In this document: positions 1-12,978 of the stretch, one piece after another
Layout: each line of letters begins with the position of its first letter
Numbering within the stretch: the first letter of the stretch is position 1
Assembly: GCA_013396755.1 (NCBI GenBank)
Contig: VWZF01003927.1
Location: 724,792-788,791, forward strand
Source: Sclerurus mexicanus
Lineage: Eukaryota > Chordata > Aves > Passeriformes > Furnariidae
Length of the DNA: 64,000 nucleotides
Reading direction: 5' to 3'
The notes under the pieces: model-generated
What the model was told of the DNA's origin: nothing
What the model saw: only the letters and a program-made list of their open reading frames with translations
The model's database searches: none
Position numbers and translations under genes: made by a program

Positions 1-3000
1 CTGAGCCATATATTGAACAATCACGCACTTTAGCAAGCTGGTGAAGGTCAGTAAAATCTAGAAGTCACAGTAGAATTTGGTCAATAGGGTGGAAAACTGG
101 TAGGAAAGCCGAGTGTGGGGCAGAGTGGGCAGGAGCTGTTAAACTCTGAGGTCTCCTGCAAATTGCAGGAGCCTCTTCCCAGCATCCTCCTGGCACGGCA
201 TGAGTCACTACTGAGGCTCCACATTGAGTTATCACCATTTAGAGTGGCATTTCCTTTCAGACTGCACAAAGCAAAGGAGCCATATTAGTAAATTTATTGA
301 GTATTTCATTAGATCAATATGGAGTATGATTTAGGAGACTCTGCCCAGGCTCTTTAAATCTACTTAATCAAACCAATTAATAAAAAAAAATCTAGAAAGT
401 TGAAACATATCCTGTAAGGTGCATCGTAAATATACTCCCTTACTTAGGCTTTTGATCTTAGACAGGTAATTAACGGCTTTGGTTAAGTTCAAGTCATTCC
501 CTCATGCGTGCTCGTGGTCATAAAGCCCTAGGGCTATGCATAGCTCATGGATTTATTATGTTTTTTCCAGTTGCAAAAGCCTATCTAGGTCTGTTTCCTT
601 TTTTTCTCTTCCCTTCCTTCCTTTACTTCCAGTGATGTAGATTTTTGTGGCTCCCCATCCTGGCTACAACAGCAGTGGTTGTTACACTTTGTGCAGTAAC
701 ATGATGGAAAACAGGGTTCTTTTGTCTTCTTCTAGATTTTGGGATACCATAAATACAACTTGAAGCCTGCATATCCCAATTGTTTTGCCAGAGCTAAATG
801 TGACCATTGCACATGCTGGACTAATACTCCTGAGAGAGGCCTCAGCTTCACTTCAGGAGAGATGAGGCAAACCCAGCAGGACACTGACCTTCCTTCCTCA
901 TTCAAAAGCAACAGGGTGGGAATATGTTCCTCTGTGGAGTAAAGAGGTTCTTAATTCTTCACCTAGAAATCTCTCAGCTGTTTAGACAAGAATGAAGGAA
1001 GCTGGAGGGAGAGAAAAATTGTGTCCATCACAGCAGGGATGCATAGTATGCTGGAGAGAGAGGGAGATCATGAACACATTTCTTCCCAGAGTCTTTAAAG
1101 TCAAGAGAGCAGCTTTATCTTGCTTTACAATCAAGGAAATCCGGGCTCTGGGGGAGAGAGACAAGGGACAGATGAATGGGTTTCCTCTAAGCACATGTAA
1201 TATATATCAGTGTCTGAAGAACACTGGTCATAACTCTTGGACAGTGCCCCAGAACAAAATAAATAATGAGAAGTGCTGGGCTCACCTCACGGGCTGCTTG
1301 GAGCAGAAAGGCTGAGCCTGAACACACTGCAGACAGGGAGCTGCTCTCTCCCTTCTGCTCACAGTAGGCATCTGGTTTTACATGAACAGCTATGGGAGAT
1401 GGGGGGGGGGGGAACAATGGAAAAACAGCTGCCTCACTTTTTTAACACAGCTCCCTAGAAGAACAACACCTCTTTCCTCATGAGTGTCAGGTTAATTTTC
1501 CATAGGGTTGTGAACACCACAGGAAATATATTGAGGTATTCTAGGTGAAGAATAGGCCCATATAAAATGCCAAAGGCCCTTCTTCTACTGGTTAAATACA
1601 GTAGTTTAAAACTAATATGGAGCACTGTGTGAGAAGTTTGCATCTCTCAGTGTGCTTTATGTGATTACTCTTAGTTCCCAAATAAAATCAGGAACTCACA
1701 GAGCTATTAAGAGGGTCCCACGAAGACCTTCTGATCTAGACAGACAAGCCAGAAACAGAATTGAGGAGATTACCCTGTGACAGACAGGAAGAGACCTGAC
1801 TATGGTCTACAAGATGCACTCAGGTTTCTCAGCACCCAGTTCAGCCTTGTCACAGCTTGCACTTTTCCGAAATACTCTGCCACCACTTGTGAGTGAGGAT
1901 TGCAGTAAACCTCCCGGTCTTACCACAAAAAGCCACGGAGTAGAACATCCCTTTTCCACACATCACACCTCAAAACACTTCCTGCAGCCTGAGACTTCCT
2001 GGAAAACACTGGCAGCCACAAGAGCTGGGGTAGTTCCCTACTGCAAAAAGGGACAATGGATGGTGTGACAGGAATAAAACTGGGGTGCAGCAGTGAGAGG
2101 GAGATGTCCACTAGCTCTACCAAAAGCTTCAGGATGAGTCAGTCTGACCTTTGACTGTATATAATTGAGAGCCCACAAATGGATCAAAGCCTTAACATCA
2201 GCCCTAGAAAAGGGCGCAGACCTAAACAGAAAGCTTTGGTTTTCAGTTGGGCTTTCCATTGCATGAGCATCCATGTGGCAATGAAAGGAGCTGAGGGGAT
2301 CATCCCTTCCTGAGAGCATTTACAGACACAAAAACTCTATAGCAAATCCTTTGAAGACAGCAAAGGTCCTTCCATCAACTTCAGCCAACCTTGGATCCAG
2401 CCCAGGGCCCACAGCTGAACAACCCACTGGTGAGGATTTTTTCTCCACAGCAATGATCAAAGAGGTGCTGCTCTCAGAGCAGGTTGGGGTCCATGCTGAT
2501 CACACTTCTCTATATTTTCAAGAAACCATGGGCCAGACAGGTATTTATTCTAATATTTACTCAGCACTTATAGAATCACAGCAAAAGCATTATCAACTGT
2601 GTCTTACTGCCAGCGGGTTTCTAAACTTGTAGGCTCCAGAATGGGGCTCTTCCCTGTTAGACCCCTCTCCCTTCCCTGGGGTTACCACGTTCACTGGGCT
2701 TCGGATGAGCTGCCACCACTGTGGTCCCATTGTCACTCAAACCATATTTGGCTGCTGGGAGGTGGGGGGGAAGTTAAAGGGTCTTCTGAAAGCAGGAAAA
2801 CAAATCCATAGCTAGTAAATTATATATAGCTTTTATCCCACAATTAGTTTGTAATTCTGAAGGACTGCAGACAGTCAGACTCCTGTGTAATAATCCCTGA
2901 GATCAGATTCACATTGAATTGAAGGACTTTGAAGAAAGATAGGCAACAAGAATTAGGCCAGGATGTATACCAGTTTACACTATAAAAGCTCTGTCCCTGT

Positions 3001-3134
3001 AAGGGGTTTTAGCAAAAATGTGAGGCCTTTTCTTCAGTTAGCTTTTTATTTTCACAAGTTCTTTCCCCTGTTGTATGTTTTCTCTATCTCAAATCCAAAT
3101 TCTTCATCACTTCTTCAGTGTTGCTCATAGTAGG
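1..3134. other. AT-rich unique DNA, no gene recognised
   Basis: Open frames here are short, occur on both strands and resemble no protein family known to me. The frame at 739-942 follows a good splice-acceptor-like stretch (a pyrimidine run ending TCTAG at 734) but has no convincing donor. Apart from the G12 run at 1401-1412 I see no repeat or regulatory structure. Confidence 0.6.
1401..1412 (+). repeat. G12 homopolymer
   Basis: Twelve consecutive G. Runs of this length vary by slippage and are error-prone in assembly. A short open frame across it reads as poly-glycine and is not taken as coding. Confidence 0.9.
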
Positions 3135-3171
3135 GTTACTCCTACTTTACACCATTGTAAGACTGTCAGAA
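3135..3171. mobile_element. Worn fragment of an ancient amniote repeat (LINE-tail type)
   Basis: The segment reads GTTACTCCTACTTTACACC followed by ATTGTAAGACTGTCAGAA. It closely follows a pattern I know as common in reptile and bird DNA: a 'TTACTCCTGATTTACACCAGTGTAAG' type phrase, usually attributed to old CR1/L3-like LINE tails. About 37 bp remain, so the family is uncertain and the strand is left open. Three related fragments occur at 17298, 51185 and 55458. Confidence 0.42.
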
Positions 3172-6100
3172 AACAGACATCACTGTGGGAGAAAAGATAC
3201 ATATTTCCAGTTTGGATAATTAGAAATAGACATTGAAAACAATGTGTGTTTTATATATCACATTATATATATAACATTGCAAAATGGGTGGTAGTTGAAT
3301 TTATCCATTCATCATAAATATTGATTACTTGCGTAGTAAGTGATAAATCAAAATGCAGTAATCACTAAATCAAAGATTTATACGAGTAAAGAGCAGCAAA
3401 GCAATTAATCAATTCCCTGTACAGCCAATGATTAATTAGGTTTCAGTCTGAAAGTATAGAGGCTGGTTTACAATTAAGACTATTACAGATATGCTTTATA
3501 TATTTTTTTCTTAAACATCCTGTTCTTGAAAAGGAGATAAGTTGACCCCAAACAAATAATGCCCTGAGAAGGATGAGATGATACAGTTGTGTGTTTACAT
3601 TCAAGGCTCTCAGTTCCTAGAAGCACAGATCACAGGAGACAGAAGCAGCAGCATGTTGCTAAAATCTCATGGTGAGACCCCTCACTGCCTGGGTTGCTCT
3701 GTTTGGAACAGACACTCACTCCAAAGCATGGGATTTGGGAGCTAAAGCCATCAGAGAGACTCTGATGGATCCTGGTGGCTGTCTCTAACCCACCATGGAT
3801 GTAGGGTACTTCTGACACCCCAGATACAGCAGTTTAGCACAGGCAGTGGGAAAAGCTGGAAGCATCCCAAGGTGCCCCAGTCATTCCAGTTGCAGAGGAA
3901 ACTGTCCTGCTGAGCCCCAGGGAGTACCAGCTGCAGCATCCCAGCAGCGGACCCTGCCTGCAGCTCCTGGTGACAGAGACTAGGACAGAATCCAAGCCAA
4001 ACCACAGCCTGCTCTATACACCCAATACACAAAGTCACAGTGAGCTGATACCAACAGGGTTATCATCACTCCCTGGTCCAGACCACAGGGGAAATTGGTG
4101 TGTCCCACCTCCGTGCTTTGGCATGACCTGTGCAGGATTCAGTCTTGAGTCTGCAGCACTGCTGCAGCCAGTTGCACTGGAAGCACTGGGGCTGTCATGG
4201 GATCAGCTGTGTAGCTCAGCAGAGCTGGCACAAGATGAATATTTGTTCCCAAATTCTCCTGCCAGCAAGGGCTCCTCCTTATGCCAGCCAGCTGTTTGGC
4301 AAGAGTTGTTTCCTGCTCTTACTCCTCACAATGCCTTAGCCAGGCGAGTTCTTGTGCCTGGGAGAGAGCAGCATTTGCACCATGTGATGGCTATTTTATC
4401 CCTTTTTCTTCTTCCAGAGTGCTGAAGAATAGGCCTGAGAGGAGCTGAAAACTGGAGAAGAGCAATAAGGCATGCTACCCTGGCTCAAGAGGCACCATGA
4501 ATTCAGAAGTTGGCTCCAGTTCATACAAAATGCTCTTTTTTGGTGTTCTATGATGTGCATATTTAAAAATGCAGAGGTCATGAGTCTGCAACCGCACCTA
4601 TGTACCTTTTTGGGGCTGTCTATGTGTCCAGCTAAGCCAGGTGAGAGCTTTGGGGCTGTGTGGGTAGTGACAAGCTCTCAGGCAATTAGTTTGCTCATCC
4701 AGAAAATGTAGTTAAGGGCTAGCCAGACAACTCCAGATTAAAAAAAAAAAAGATTTCAGTATTTTTTAGGGAAAAGTGCAATCATGGTGTTTGACATTTT
4801 GAAAATAAAATGTTACAGCTCCATATTTCAATGGGAAGGTTTTGAGACCAAATTTGCTCAAACTCAGGCTTTTTATATATAGATGTATACCCTTTTTAAA
4901 AACAGAACAAAACAACATGTTTTGCATAATTCAAAATGATAGTTTTCAGAAGAGATGACAGTGGTGAGAGCTATTTCAGAAGAAAACTTGCTTTGTGTTC
5001 TCTTAAAATGGCGAACAAGCTGAAAAATTAATTATGTACACTTCTCTGAAGCACAAACTGCACAGTGCAGCCTGGGCCTAGGCAGAGGTACCTTAGAAAT
5101 CCCTCCCAGTCAGCAACTGGATTTTTGATCCTGCTTCACCTCTGCATGTAATAACTGGCCAAGGCATGAGAGCATCATGTGGCTAATGGTGGGTGCTTTG
5201 CACAGAGGCAGCAGGGAAGCATCTTTTCTGCATAGCATTGCCTGCAAATGCTCTTTTTGACCTCGTTTTGCCTCAATGCCTGCATTACTCACTCTGAATT
5301 TGGCTGTCTACCTTGCTCTCAAGCCTCTTGTCTCAACTTATTTGTGTTAAGTATAGGACATATGGACAAAATAGCCAGAGCGATGCCAAAGCTGTAACCC
5401 AACACTGTGTGTTCTGAAAACTGTAGGGGAAAAAAACCACTCTTTTGGTGGGGAGAGAGGGAGAGGAAAGGGGGAACTGGGATAAGGAATCAGCTAATTA
5501 GCCTCATCTACATTTCAGCTACATGGTTCACAGGTACTAAATCATTCCTGACATATTTAGGTTGCCATTTATTACCAAAATTATTCAATGTGAATTTTGC
5601 CATTTAGGACGTGTTAAGAAAAATACTTATGCCTTCGGAGTGACTCCAGCTCTGATCCCTTCTGACATAATGGCACCAGTGGGCCATGGTTAAAGTGCAG
5701 CCACGCCTGCCCGCAGTAGCAACCTGGGCACACAGCTGGATGCACAGCTGCAACGGGCAGGACTGCAGGACCAGATCTCAGAAGTGACTTTTTAGCCCAA
5801 AACCCCCACATCTTTACCATCCCCCACTAGTCTACAGATTAATATGTCCTCGTCTGCTAGTCTCAGCATCCAGTGCAGTGTTCCTCAGAGATACTGAAGG
5901 TTTTACATGCATAAAGACAACTCAAAACTTAGTCTTGAAACTGTATAATCACAGTGGAAACACAGCCCCATGCCAAAGGATACACACAAATATGCATACA
6001 CACATGGCTGCTGAACTGCCTTATATTTGTAGTTAACTCTTCATTGTTCATTGATGGGTTGTCCACATTATGTTGAGCCGCAGCCTTACACAAAAAAAAG

Positions 6101-9100
6101 AAAAAACCAAACCAAAAAACCCAAACCCAACAATAACAGCAAAAACCGAACCCACATAAACTCAAACCCTTACCATGCCCCCCAAGGGAGGGACTTATTG
6201 GGCCATTCAGCAGGCAAGTCCTCCTGGAGAGTAGTTGGATTTGAAAATATGAGTGTATAAGTCATTTCCCTACAGGCTTGAGCTGGTTTATGTGAGCGAG
6301 AATTGGAAATGGCACAACTCTATGCTGCATTTGCAGAAGGTTGTGTCTGCTCAGATCACCACCAGCCTGGCAGTGGTGCCTCTGACTACCAGTGCAACCA
6401 CGTTTTCTCTACCCTGCCGTACTCTTATTGTTCTTCTAATGGAGGAATGAGATTTATTGCATTGGGTAACTGTGTGTGTTTACATCTGTAGGACCCCATT
6501 CAATAACTTGAAGAGGTAGTGGCTAATTCCAAAGAAAATTTGAGAGAGCAACTGAGGTCTCAGAGATAGGGAGTTCATGCAGGTTTAATGGAAATAGATT
6601 CCTCATAGAGGAAACTGTTCTTATTTATGTCTTCCACAGAGAAAATGTTAATAAACTCACTATTATATGTTAGAGAGTCAATGCAGAAAAGAAATGCTGA
6701 AATCCCAGCTCATCCGTTCTGTTTTCGTGGAAAAAATTGTCTAATCTGGATTTAGTTTGCTCTGGGCCACCACAGCCAAACATGACTCTAAAAAAATATG
6801 AGTTGTCTGTACATTCTCTTATAAATTAGTAAACAAAGCCCACCCTACATTTGAGGTGAAGTTTCCCACATTAATGACAGGCTGAAGATGAATTTTATTG
6901 ATATATTTTTAGCTGGACAGTTGCTCTGCCACTGAAAAACAGCTGGAGTCCACAGGCATGAATAAAGCAAAGCTGATTTCCACCACTTTGCTCATTATTG
7001 TTGAGAATATATTCATTCCTGCATCTCAGAGTTCAAAGAGGAAAACAAAAATAGACTTTTTCATTAAAAAAGTTGAAGTGGGAGGAGTTAGTTGGCAAGG
7101 TTTTTCCAGTGAATGGGTCTTGATTTTGCAACTGGCTTCCAACTGAGTCCAAGGCAGCCTGAATTTGACTTTAAGAGTATCTGCTGAGCTATTTTCCCAG
7201 GCATTTGAAACAGATGAGATGTAACAGCAGTTTTTTCCCTTAGCCAGGGCCAGTTTCCTATCAGAGGTGCAAATTCAGATTTATCTACTACAAGAAGCTT
7301 AATAAAAAACACTCTTTTCCCCCTCCCCCAGTCACTGGTTATCATAAACAAATCCCTCGGCAGAAGCTAAAAAGAAGATATTTTGAGGTTAAAAGCAGCC
7401 TTTAAAAGAAAATGATGTTGTACATCATCCCAAAATTTAATATGACTTTATGCACAATAGTAATGTGCCTGGTAATGCAAAGATTTTTCTAAAGTAGCTT
7501 AATAACAATCCAATATTCTCTTCCTTAAAAAATGAAAATGTATGTCAAAAAGGGATCTAATGTAGCTGCATCTTGTATCCATTGATGGAGTGAGCTGATT
7601 TACATAGATAGCATTTAACATACTATCATCATTATCCTATCAGTCTTCTGTCTAATCTGGAAGCCTTGAGACAGAGTTCTCAATGTTCTCTGAGGTAAAA
7701 AATACCAACCAAAATTATGGTAAGGGGGGAGAAAAAAATCAGTGAGGGACAGATGAATATCAAATCAGATGAGATAAAAATGGGATTTTTTTTTTAGCCA
7801 GCATAGAATGAGCTTAAACTGCTGAAAAGTGGATAAAACAAATAATGTTTAAGACTGTAGCATATGGTACCACAATGATGAGGAATAAAAGAGAGAATTA
7901 TGTTAATGCCTGGGTCTGTGTGTGCTTGTGGAGACTGCTCTTAGATTGCTTGTGATGGCTTGAGGGATACAGATAGATAGTGTGGATCTCTGAAATCCAG
8001 CCAGTGAATAATATTGACTTCCTTTTTCTCTTACCCCTTTTGCATGAATTTAATGCTTGTGGATGATGTAAACAACTGAAGGAGGCTTTTCACTGTGAAC
8101 AGGATGGAGTTGTATGAAAACCTAGACAGGGGGAGACTGTCGTGAAGTCAGTAAGGTTTTGTGCTTCTCTGTATTTGTTTCAAGTTTGCATTAAATTGGT
8201 CATCTTCAACACAAGTGTGTGATTATGGCAACGTCTCCTGACCTTTGTTCTCCCCTACTTTCAGTCTTTCTTTAAACTCAGCAAACCCACCAGTGTCTCA
8301 GCATTCCCAGCCCTGGTGTCTCCTCCGACACTGCAAAGGGCTGTCCCAAAGCCCCCAAAGTGCCCTGCCAGCAGGCAGGACCAGGTGTGCGGGTCCATGC
8401 ACACTTCCCACCAACACCACAGGACTGAGGTTTTCAGGGAGGAGGAGAAGTTACAGCACTTCTGTTTGTCCAGGAACCTTTTCTTTTGAAAACAGGGCAA
8501 CTAAGCAGGTGGCAGCTCAGAAAGGCATATGAGGAGACCGGGGCATGGCTCAGGTCAGCAGGTTAGGGCATCAAAAACAGCACAAGAGAGCCGGCAGCCA
8601 AGGAAACTGCGCGGGCTCCCGTGTGAGGTGACATTATGGCCTTGCGGCTGCCTTTGCTGCACTCTGCACCTTTAAACTCTTATTGAGTGGGCTTAACTGC
8701 AGCCACACGAGCCAGACCTGATGCAGGGCTGTATCTAGGAGCCACCCAGACTGCTCTCTCCTCCTTATGCAATCCTGTTGTGAGGTGGCATCCCCTCACA
8801 CATCTGTGCATCACCCAGGACCAAAGGCAGGAGAGTATTTATTTAGCACAGGGCTATAGGGCTGCAGCATCCCATTAACATCCCACAGATGCAATACTCC
8901 TGCTCTGGGTCTGTGGTGGAGGCATGGCTGGGCAGGCCTTTTCCACCCCTCCCTACACTGAGCTGGATAAGGTACATGACTGCAATTGATCCCACAATGT
9001 AAGAGAACATGGATTTTCTTTATAGTCTTATAGGGGCCATTACAGCCCAACCACTGGGTCATCCCACCTCTCCTGCCAGTCCTTTGGGTCCTGCCCACTT

Positions 9101-9328
9101 GTTTGTCTGTTTGACAGATTGGTTCCCTCAGTCAAAGCTAAACAACTCCCATGATGTAAGGATGTGGTTGCCCTCTTTGTCTGAGAAGGCATGGCAGGAA
9201 TTCCCACAGTGGAAGAGCTCCAGGCACTGATCCAAATCTGTGTTGAGTGAGATGAGTTAGGAGGATTTCAGTGTCATTTGAAGCAGGTCCTTCAAGAGAA
9301 GGAGAAAAAGTAAGACCTCTAGAAGAAT
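3172..9328. other. AT-rich unique DNA, no gene recognised
   Basis: Short simple stretches only: TA-rich runs near 3250-3290, A11 at 4740, and an A/C-rich low-complexity patch at about 6090-6170 that gives lysine/asparagine-rich frames. The frame at 3970-4425 (151 codons) and those at 8245-9100 lie in slightly GC-richer DNA, overlap open frames on the other strand, and show no domain I recognise. They are read as chance. Confidence 0.6.
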
Positions 9329-9369
9329 GCAAGCATTTCCCTTTGCCTGCAAGCATTTCCCATTTGCCA
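9329..9369 (+). repeat. 20-bp tandem duplication
   Basis: GCAAGCATTTCCCTTTGCCT at 9329-9348 is followed at once by GCAAGCATTTCCC plus ATTTGCCAT. The copies differ by about one base insertion. It looks like a recent replication-slippage duplication. Confidence 0.9.
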
Positions 9370-9908
9370 TGCAGGTCTCTGCCAGGACCCCAAACCATCC
9401 TCACTGGTAGGAGAGCCATCCACAAATTCCCAAGTGATGGCCAGTACCCAGAGAGAGCACAGGGAATTGGACGGCACTAAAGGAAGTGGAGCATCCCTCT
9501 GGTGCTGTCTGTACCACACATGTCCCCATGTCATGTGGCTGCTCAGCCCTCCATTTAATGCTGCATCTGCCCCTGCATAGAAGCAACCATGATGCAATAT
9601 AAAGCCTGGTCTAGTTGCTGCACCCAATTATGAGGAAGAATAGAGAAAATTTTACCTTTGCATGGACACAAAGTGCCAAAGCCATGCTGCTACTGGCAGA
9701 GTTCCCCTGTGGTTGCATCTATAGGGCACCCAGCAGGGATTTAATCCTGTTGTAAGTAGCATTATCTTGAGCTCAGATATTTGTTCTGGGCTTCACAGGG
9801 TTAGCCATAGGGATCCGTCCTGCCCCCAAAACCTAGTGGCTTTCAAAGTGGAACGTGATCATTTTATTAAAGGGATTATGTGCCTTTGTTTGTTTGTAAC
9901 CACAAAGC

Positions 9909-9943
9909 ACTGGACTCAGTGACTCGGGAGGTGCCTTCCAGTC
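9909..9943 (+). mobile_element. Possible CR1 3'-tail remnant
   Basis: ACTGGACTCAGTGACTC followed by GGGAGGTGCCTTCCAGTC resembles the CR1 tail phrase in which a 'TTGGACTAGATGACC' motif is followed by 'AGGTCCCTTCCAACC'. Only about 35 bp fit, and the terminal ATTCTATGA-type repeats are not seen, so it may be chance. Confidence 0.25.
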
Positions 9944-10880
9944 TTTTGCTGCTGTGTTGCTAATTGAAAGAAAAGCTGTTTGATTCCCTGTCCTCAACAT
10001 TTATCATACACAAATCCCTTGGAGATCTTGAAGATTCCTGTGGGAGCCCAAGGATCCTAGGACACGAAAATCCTTTTAGAATTTCTAATTCATATTTGCT
10101 TGTCTCAGTTTCCTTAATTATTCAGAAGTGTAGAAAAAAACTGGGATCCTAAAAGAGTGAGTTGAAACATTATTTTTCGTAAATACATCTTGCTTTGCCT
10201 TCTTGATATTGTCATTCTCAAGGACATGCAGCCTGATCATCAGAGCTCAGAGCAGACAGGACTCAAAATGTCAGAGTTCCAGACTGGCAAGAGCCACTCT
10301 ACCCACACCTAATCTAGACCAGGCTTAAAAAATATCTCCTAGAAAACAAGTTTCCTGAAGCAAGTTGCCTAGAGCAATGAGACAAAGCAAAAATGAGATG
10401 CAGAAGCTGTAGCAAACCTTTTTCTGACCAACCATGGGGTTAAATGGGCTTAATGAAACTCTAAAACTGAAAATTTTCTTGAGGAGAAATAGATATATGG
10501 ATCTTCCCATCTCTTGGGTGAGTAGGTTGTGCTCAGGTACAGCCTCAGCTATTTACCTTCACTGTGGTCTGTGGGACTGTGACACAAAAAGCTGATGGGT
10601 ACCATGCCCACTCATGCCAGGCAGGCTCATGTGATTTAGAAGCAAGACTGAGGTTTCAGGACGTAACTTCCAGCCCAGGGAAACATGATCAGATTGTCTC
10701 ACCCCAAAAACAGGACAGAAATGGAAGGATTTTCTTTTAAAGAAGTTCAATTGGAATAGATAAAAAATAAATCTTCTTCTTAAATACAATAACTGAGGAT
10801 GCCCTGATCCTGGAGACAGACATCTAAGCAGATGCAAAGGACTCATCGAAGACAAGCATTAGTGTTTGTAAGATAAAGCC

Positions 10881-10886
10881 TTTATT
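10881..10886 (-). promoter_or_regulatory. Canonical poly(A) signal on the minus strand
   Basis: AATAAA on the minus strand, followed about 15-35 bases later by a CA-containing stretch and then TG/T-rich sequence (TGCTTGTCTTCG), as expected around a cleavage site. It lies downstream of the minus-strand exon-like segments at 11.54-12.98 kb and could end their transcript. The hexamer is frequent by chance in AT-rich DNA. Confidence 0.25.
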
Positions 10887-11539
10887 GATACTTAAAGTTC
10901 CATCAGTTTAACTAAATGTATTTTTAAAACTCATTTAGTGAAAACATGCAAAACCCTTGGGCAGACACTCTAAAATTGTTTTAATGGTTTTAAATTGAAT
11001 TGGCTTCATGATTCCTTACTAAATTAGACTGTGCTAACTTTAAATTGTTCTGCAAGTAGCCACGCAGCTCTTTGCACAGGATAAACTGAACCAAATTTTC
11101 AATGCAATTTCAGTCAAACCACCTTACATGTAAGCGTGGAAAAAGAATTAAGTGCAGGAAAATCATTAAATATAGGATGGTGACATGGCACCTGGCTAAA
11201 CACACTGAACACACTGATCCTTGTCCACTGAGACTCAGCATTAGAATCACTTCCAAAAACTGATATATTTGCTTTCTTAATTGTTCTGTACAATTTTTAA
11301 GTACTTGGTTGACTACTGATAAATGTTTTTCTAGAGTAAATCTCTGCAGCTCTCACATTCATTGGAGTCTACTGTGTTCAGCACTCCAGGAGACTTCACA
11401 AGAGCTTTTAATTTTATTTTTTTTGGTTCCTCCATGACTTTCTGAGACAGAAAGCAAAGAGGTGACAATAAAATGGCAGTACCCAGAGACAGCAGTGACA
11501 GCTCCACAGACTATGATGCTGAAAGAGTGACAAGTATTT

Positions 11540-11626
11540 CTAAAGGCTGCTTTGACAACTCATACTGGAGTTTTCCTTTAAGTTACAATCATTCTTCTGG
11601 AGCAGTAAAATTGGTGCCTGAAGGAT
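11540..11626 (-). other. Exon-like segment, possible last coding exon (unidentified)
   Basis: On the minus strand a strong acceptor (a T/C run ending TTTTCAG, with AG at 11628-11627) opens a 28-codon frame ending in TAG at 11542-11540. The peptide begins ILQAPILLLQKND and is not recognised. The other two frames from the same acceptor stop earlier. It lies about 310 bp beyond the exon-like segment at 12069-11934 on the same strand and upstream of the poly(A) signal at 10886. The frames do not join cleanly to the neighbouring candidates, so either the exon borders are wrong, the locus is a pseudogene or noncoding transcript, or the match is chance. Confidence 0.18.
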
Positions 11627-11933
11627 CTGAAAATGAAGGAAAAAACTTGTGCAAAGTTGGCAGTATCTTACAGTGCTCGTGGATCATCAGTTATATCTAT
11701 AATGTCCTGTCTTGCACCTGCCAAAGTTGCCTCAAGACCCTATTGCTGTGCCACGGTACAGCAGCTTCTTAATAAAGCTACTGCTCTGCTTCTGGCAACT
11801 CCAAGGCAGCAAACAGGGAGGAAGTATGGGATGGTGGCTGGGCTGCCACACTGGTACCTGCCCTGCTCCCTTTGTGCTACCTCCAACCCTTCTGAGGACC
11901 TTCCCAAGAACCAATAATGGGACTGTTTGTTAC

Positions 11934-12069
11934 CTTCCCTGCTCCAGGCACTCCTGGTTACTAAGAGGGATTACTGGATTAGTGTCATCGTCATTAGCAG
12001 TTTGAGGTTTGCTCCTTGCTCTCTTTGCACAGCCACAATGACGAGGCACTGTGGTCATTCTGCTGGATG
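11934..12069 (-). other. Exon-like segment with strong acceptor (unidentified)
   Basis: On the minus strand a near-ideal acceptor (about 20 nt of pyrimidine-rich sequence ending CCCTGCAG) precedes 136 nt that end at GGGAAG followed by GTAACA. One frame is open throughout and reads SSRMTTVPRHCGCAKRARSK, then a short acidic stretch (NDDD); I do not recognise it. Another frame is open for 24 codons before a stop. The donor is only fair. It sits between exon-like segments at 12978-12660 and 11626-11540 on the same strand. No homology could be tested. Confidence 0.2.
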
Positions 12070-12185
12070 CTGCAGGGAAAAAAACAGATAGCAAAACCCT
12101 AGAGCCCAGCACTGAAGGGAAGAGATAAGGTGAGTTCATGACTACTAGGTCTGCCCAGGATGGCACTGACCCACCACTGGTCTGT

Positions 12186-12403
12186 TTAAGTTGTAACTTT
12201 AACAGCTGAGGTGTTTAAACCCAGGAGGATGCAGACTGCAGCAAAGGTGGGGGAGATGTTGCTGTGCAGCTGTCCAAGGCTGCCGTGAGTCACCTTCTCA
12301 ATGCAGCAAGAGACCAGTAGAGTGACTGTCTGGGTCATATACCTGTTCCAGCGATACTCCAAGAGAAAAACAATTGCCTGCTGCACTCTCCATTCAGGAT
12401 TTA
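12186..12403 (-). other. Protein-like open frame on minus strand (unidentified)
   Basis: An open frame on the minus strand whose middle reads LNPEWRVQQAIVFLLEYRWN, a mixed hydrophobic and charged composition typical of helical protein. A possible acceptor (CCTTCAG) lies just before LNPEW, and a possible donor (GAGAAG followed by GTGACT) lies near 12291. No family is recognised. Its phase does not fit the preceding candidate exon if those borders are used. It is listed because it falls in the same minus-strand cluster. Confidence 0.18.
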
Positions 12404-12659
12404 ACCTGAAGGTTCAACCTAACCCCTGGAATTTGTCTTCACCTGCATAGTGAAATGATAGCTTGCCTAAATAATTCAGTTGCTGTCAGCTTTATCAGCT
12501 GGACATCAGGTTATTATTGTTTTATTTAGAGGGCAACAAATCATTCTGTGAAAAAATGGGCATCATCCACGAACAGCAAAAGCTGGCAACCAGATAAACA
12601 TCAAGATGTCAGGGAACTTCTGAGCCTGATGCATTTAACTTACACACTGGCACACTTAC

Positions 12660-12978
12660 ATCCTCCTTGGTGCCTTCCACCAAAAGGCCAACACCCTTTA
12701 ATTTTGTCTTTTCCCTGGATTGGGGAAATTCCTTCTTTTCCAGGCCAATCAACAGAAGCTCAATGAGATTTATGGCTTTGATGAGTGAAATTTTCAGCCT
12801 TGGATCTACAGACTGATGCTTTAAATACATTATAAAGATTATCGGCAATGTATCAAGGTGTCTTTGCGGGATGGTATAAACTTCTACTGCACTACTTATT
12901 GCCATAAACCATACTTCCAGGTTTTTATTTATATGCGCATTAGCTCTATATGATTGGATCTGTAGCCAGCCCTGTGGA
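12660..12978 (-). other. Exon-like 106-codon frame on minus strand; unidentified gene or pseudogene
   Basis: A minus-strand frame runs open from a weak acceptor (TTACTCCAG, ending at 12979) to a strong donor (GAGGAT followed by GTAAGT at 12659-12654). The peptide contains HLDTLPIIFIMYLKHQSVDP and then a leucine/isoleucine-rich helical-looking stretch, which suggests an alpha-helical repeat protein, but no family is recognised. Many codons begin with a purine, often G, as in real coding DNA. A better acceptor (TTTCTCCAG) ends at 13068 and opens a different frame (starting PNVLNGTTVPLRAP) that meets a stop near 12940. If both parts belong to one exon there is a frameshift, which would mean a decayed gene. 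Confidence 0.25.

Noticed and set aside
739..942. Open frame after a strong acceptor-like site
   Set aside because: No adequate donor and no recognisable content.
3970..4425. 151-codon plus-strand frame
   Set aside because: No motif or domain, with open frames on the other strand, in slightly GC-richer DNA.
6090..6170. A/C-rich stretch resembling telomere-type repeats
   Set aside because: CCCAAACCC-like words are irregular and no CCCTAA units are present, so it is plain low complexity.
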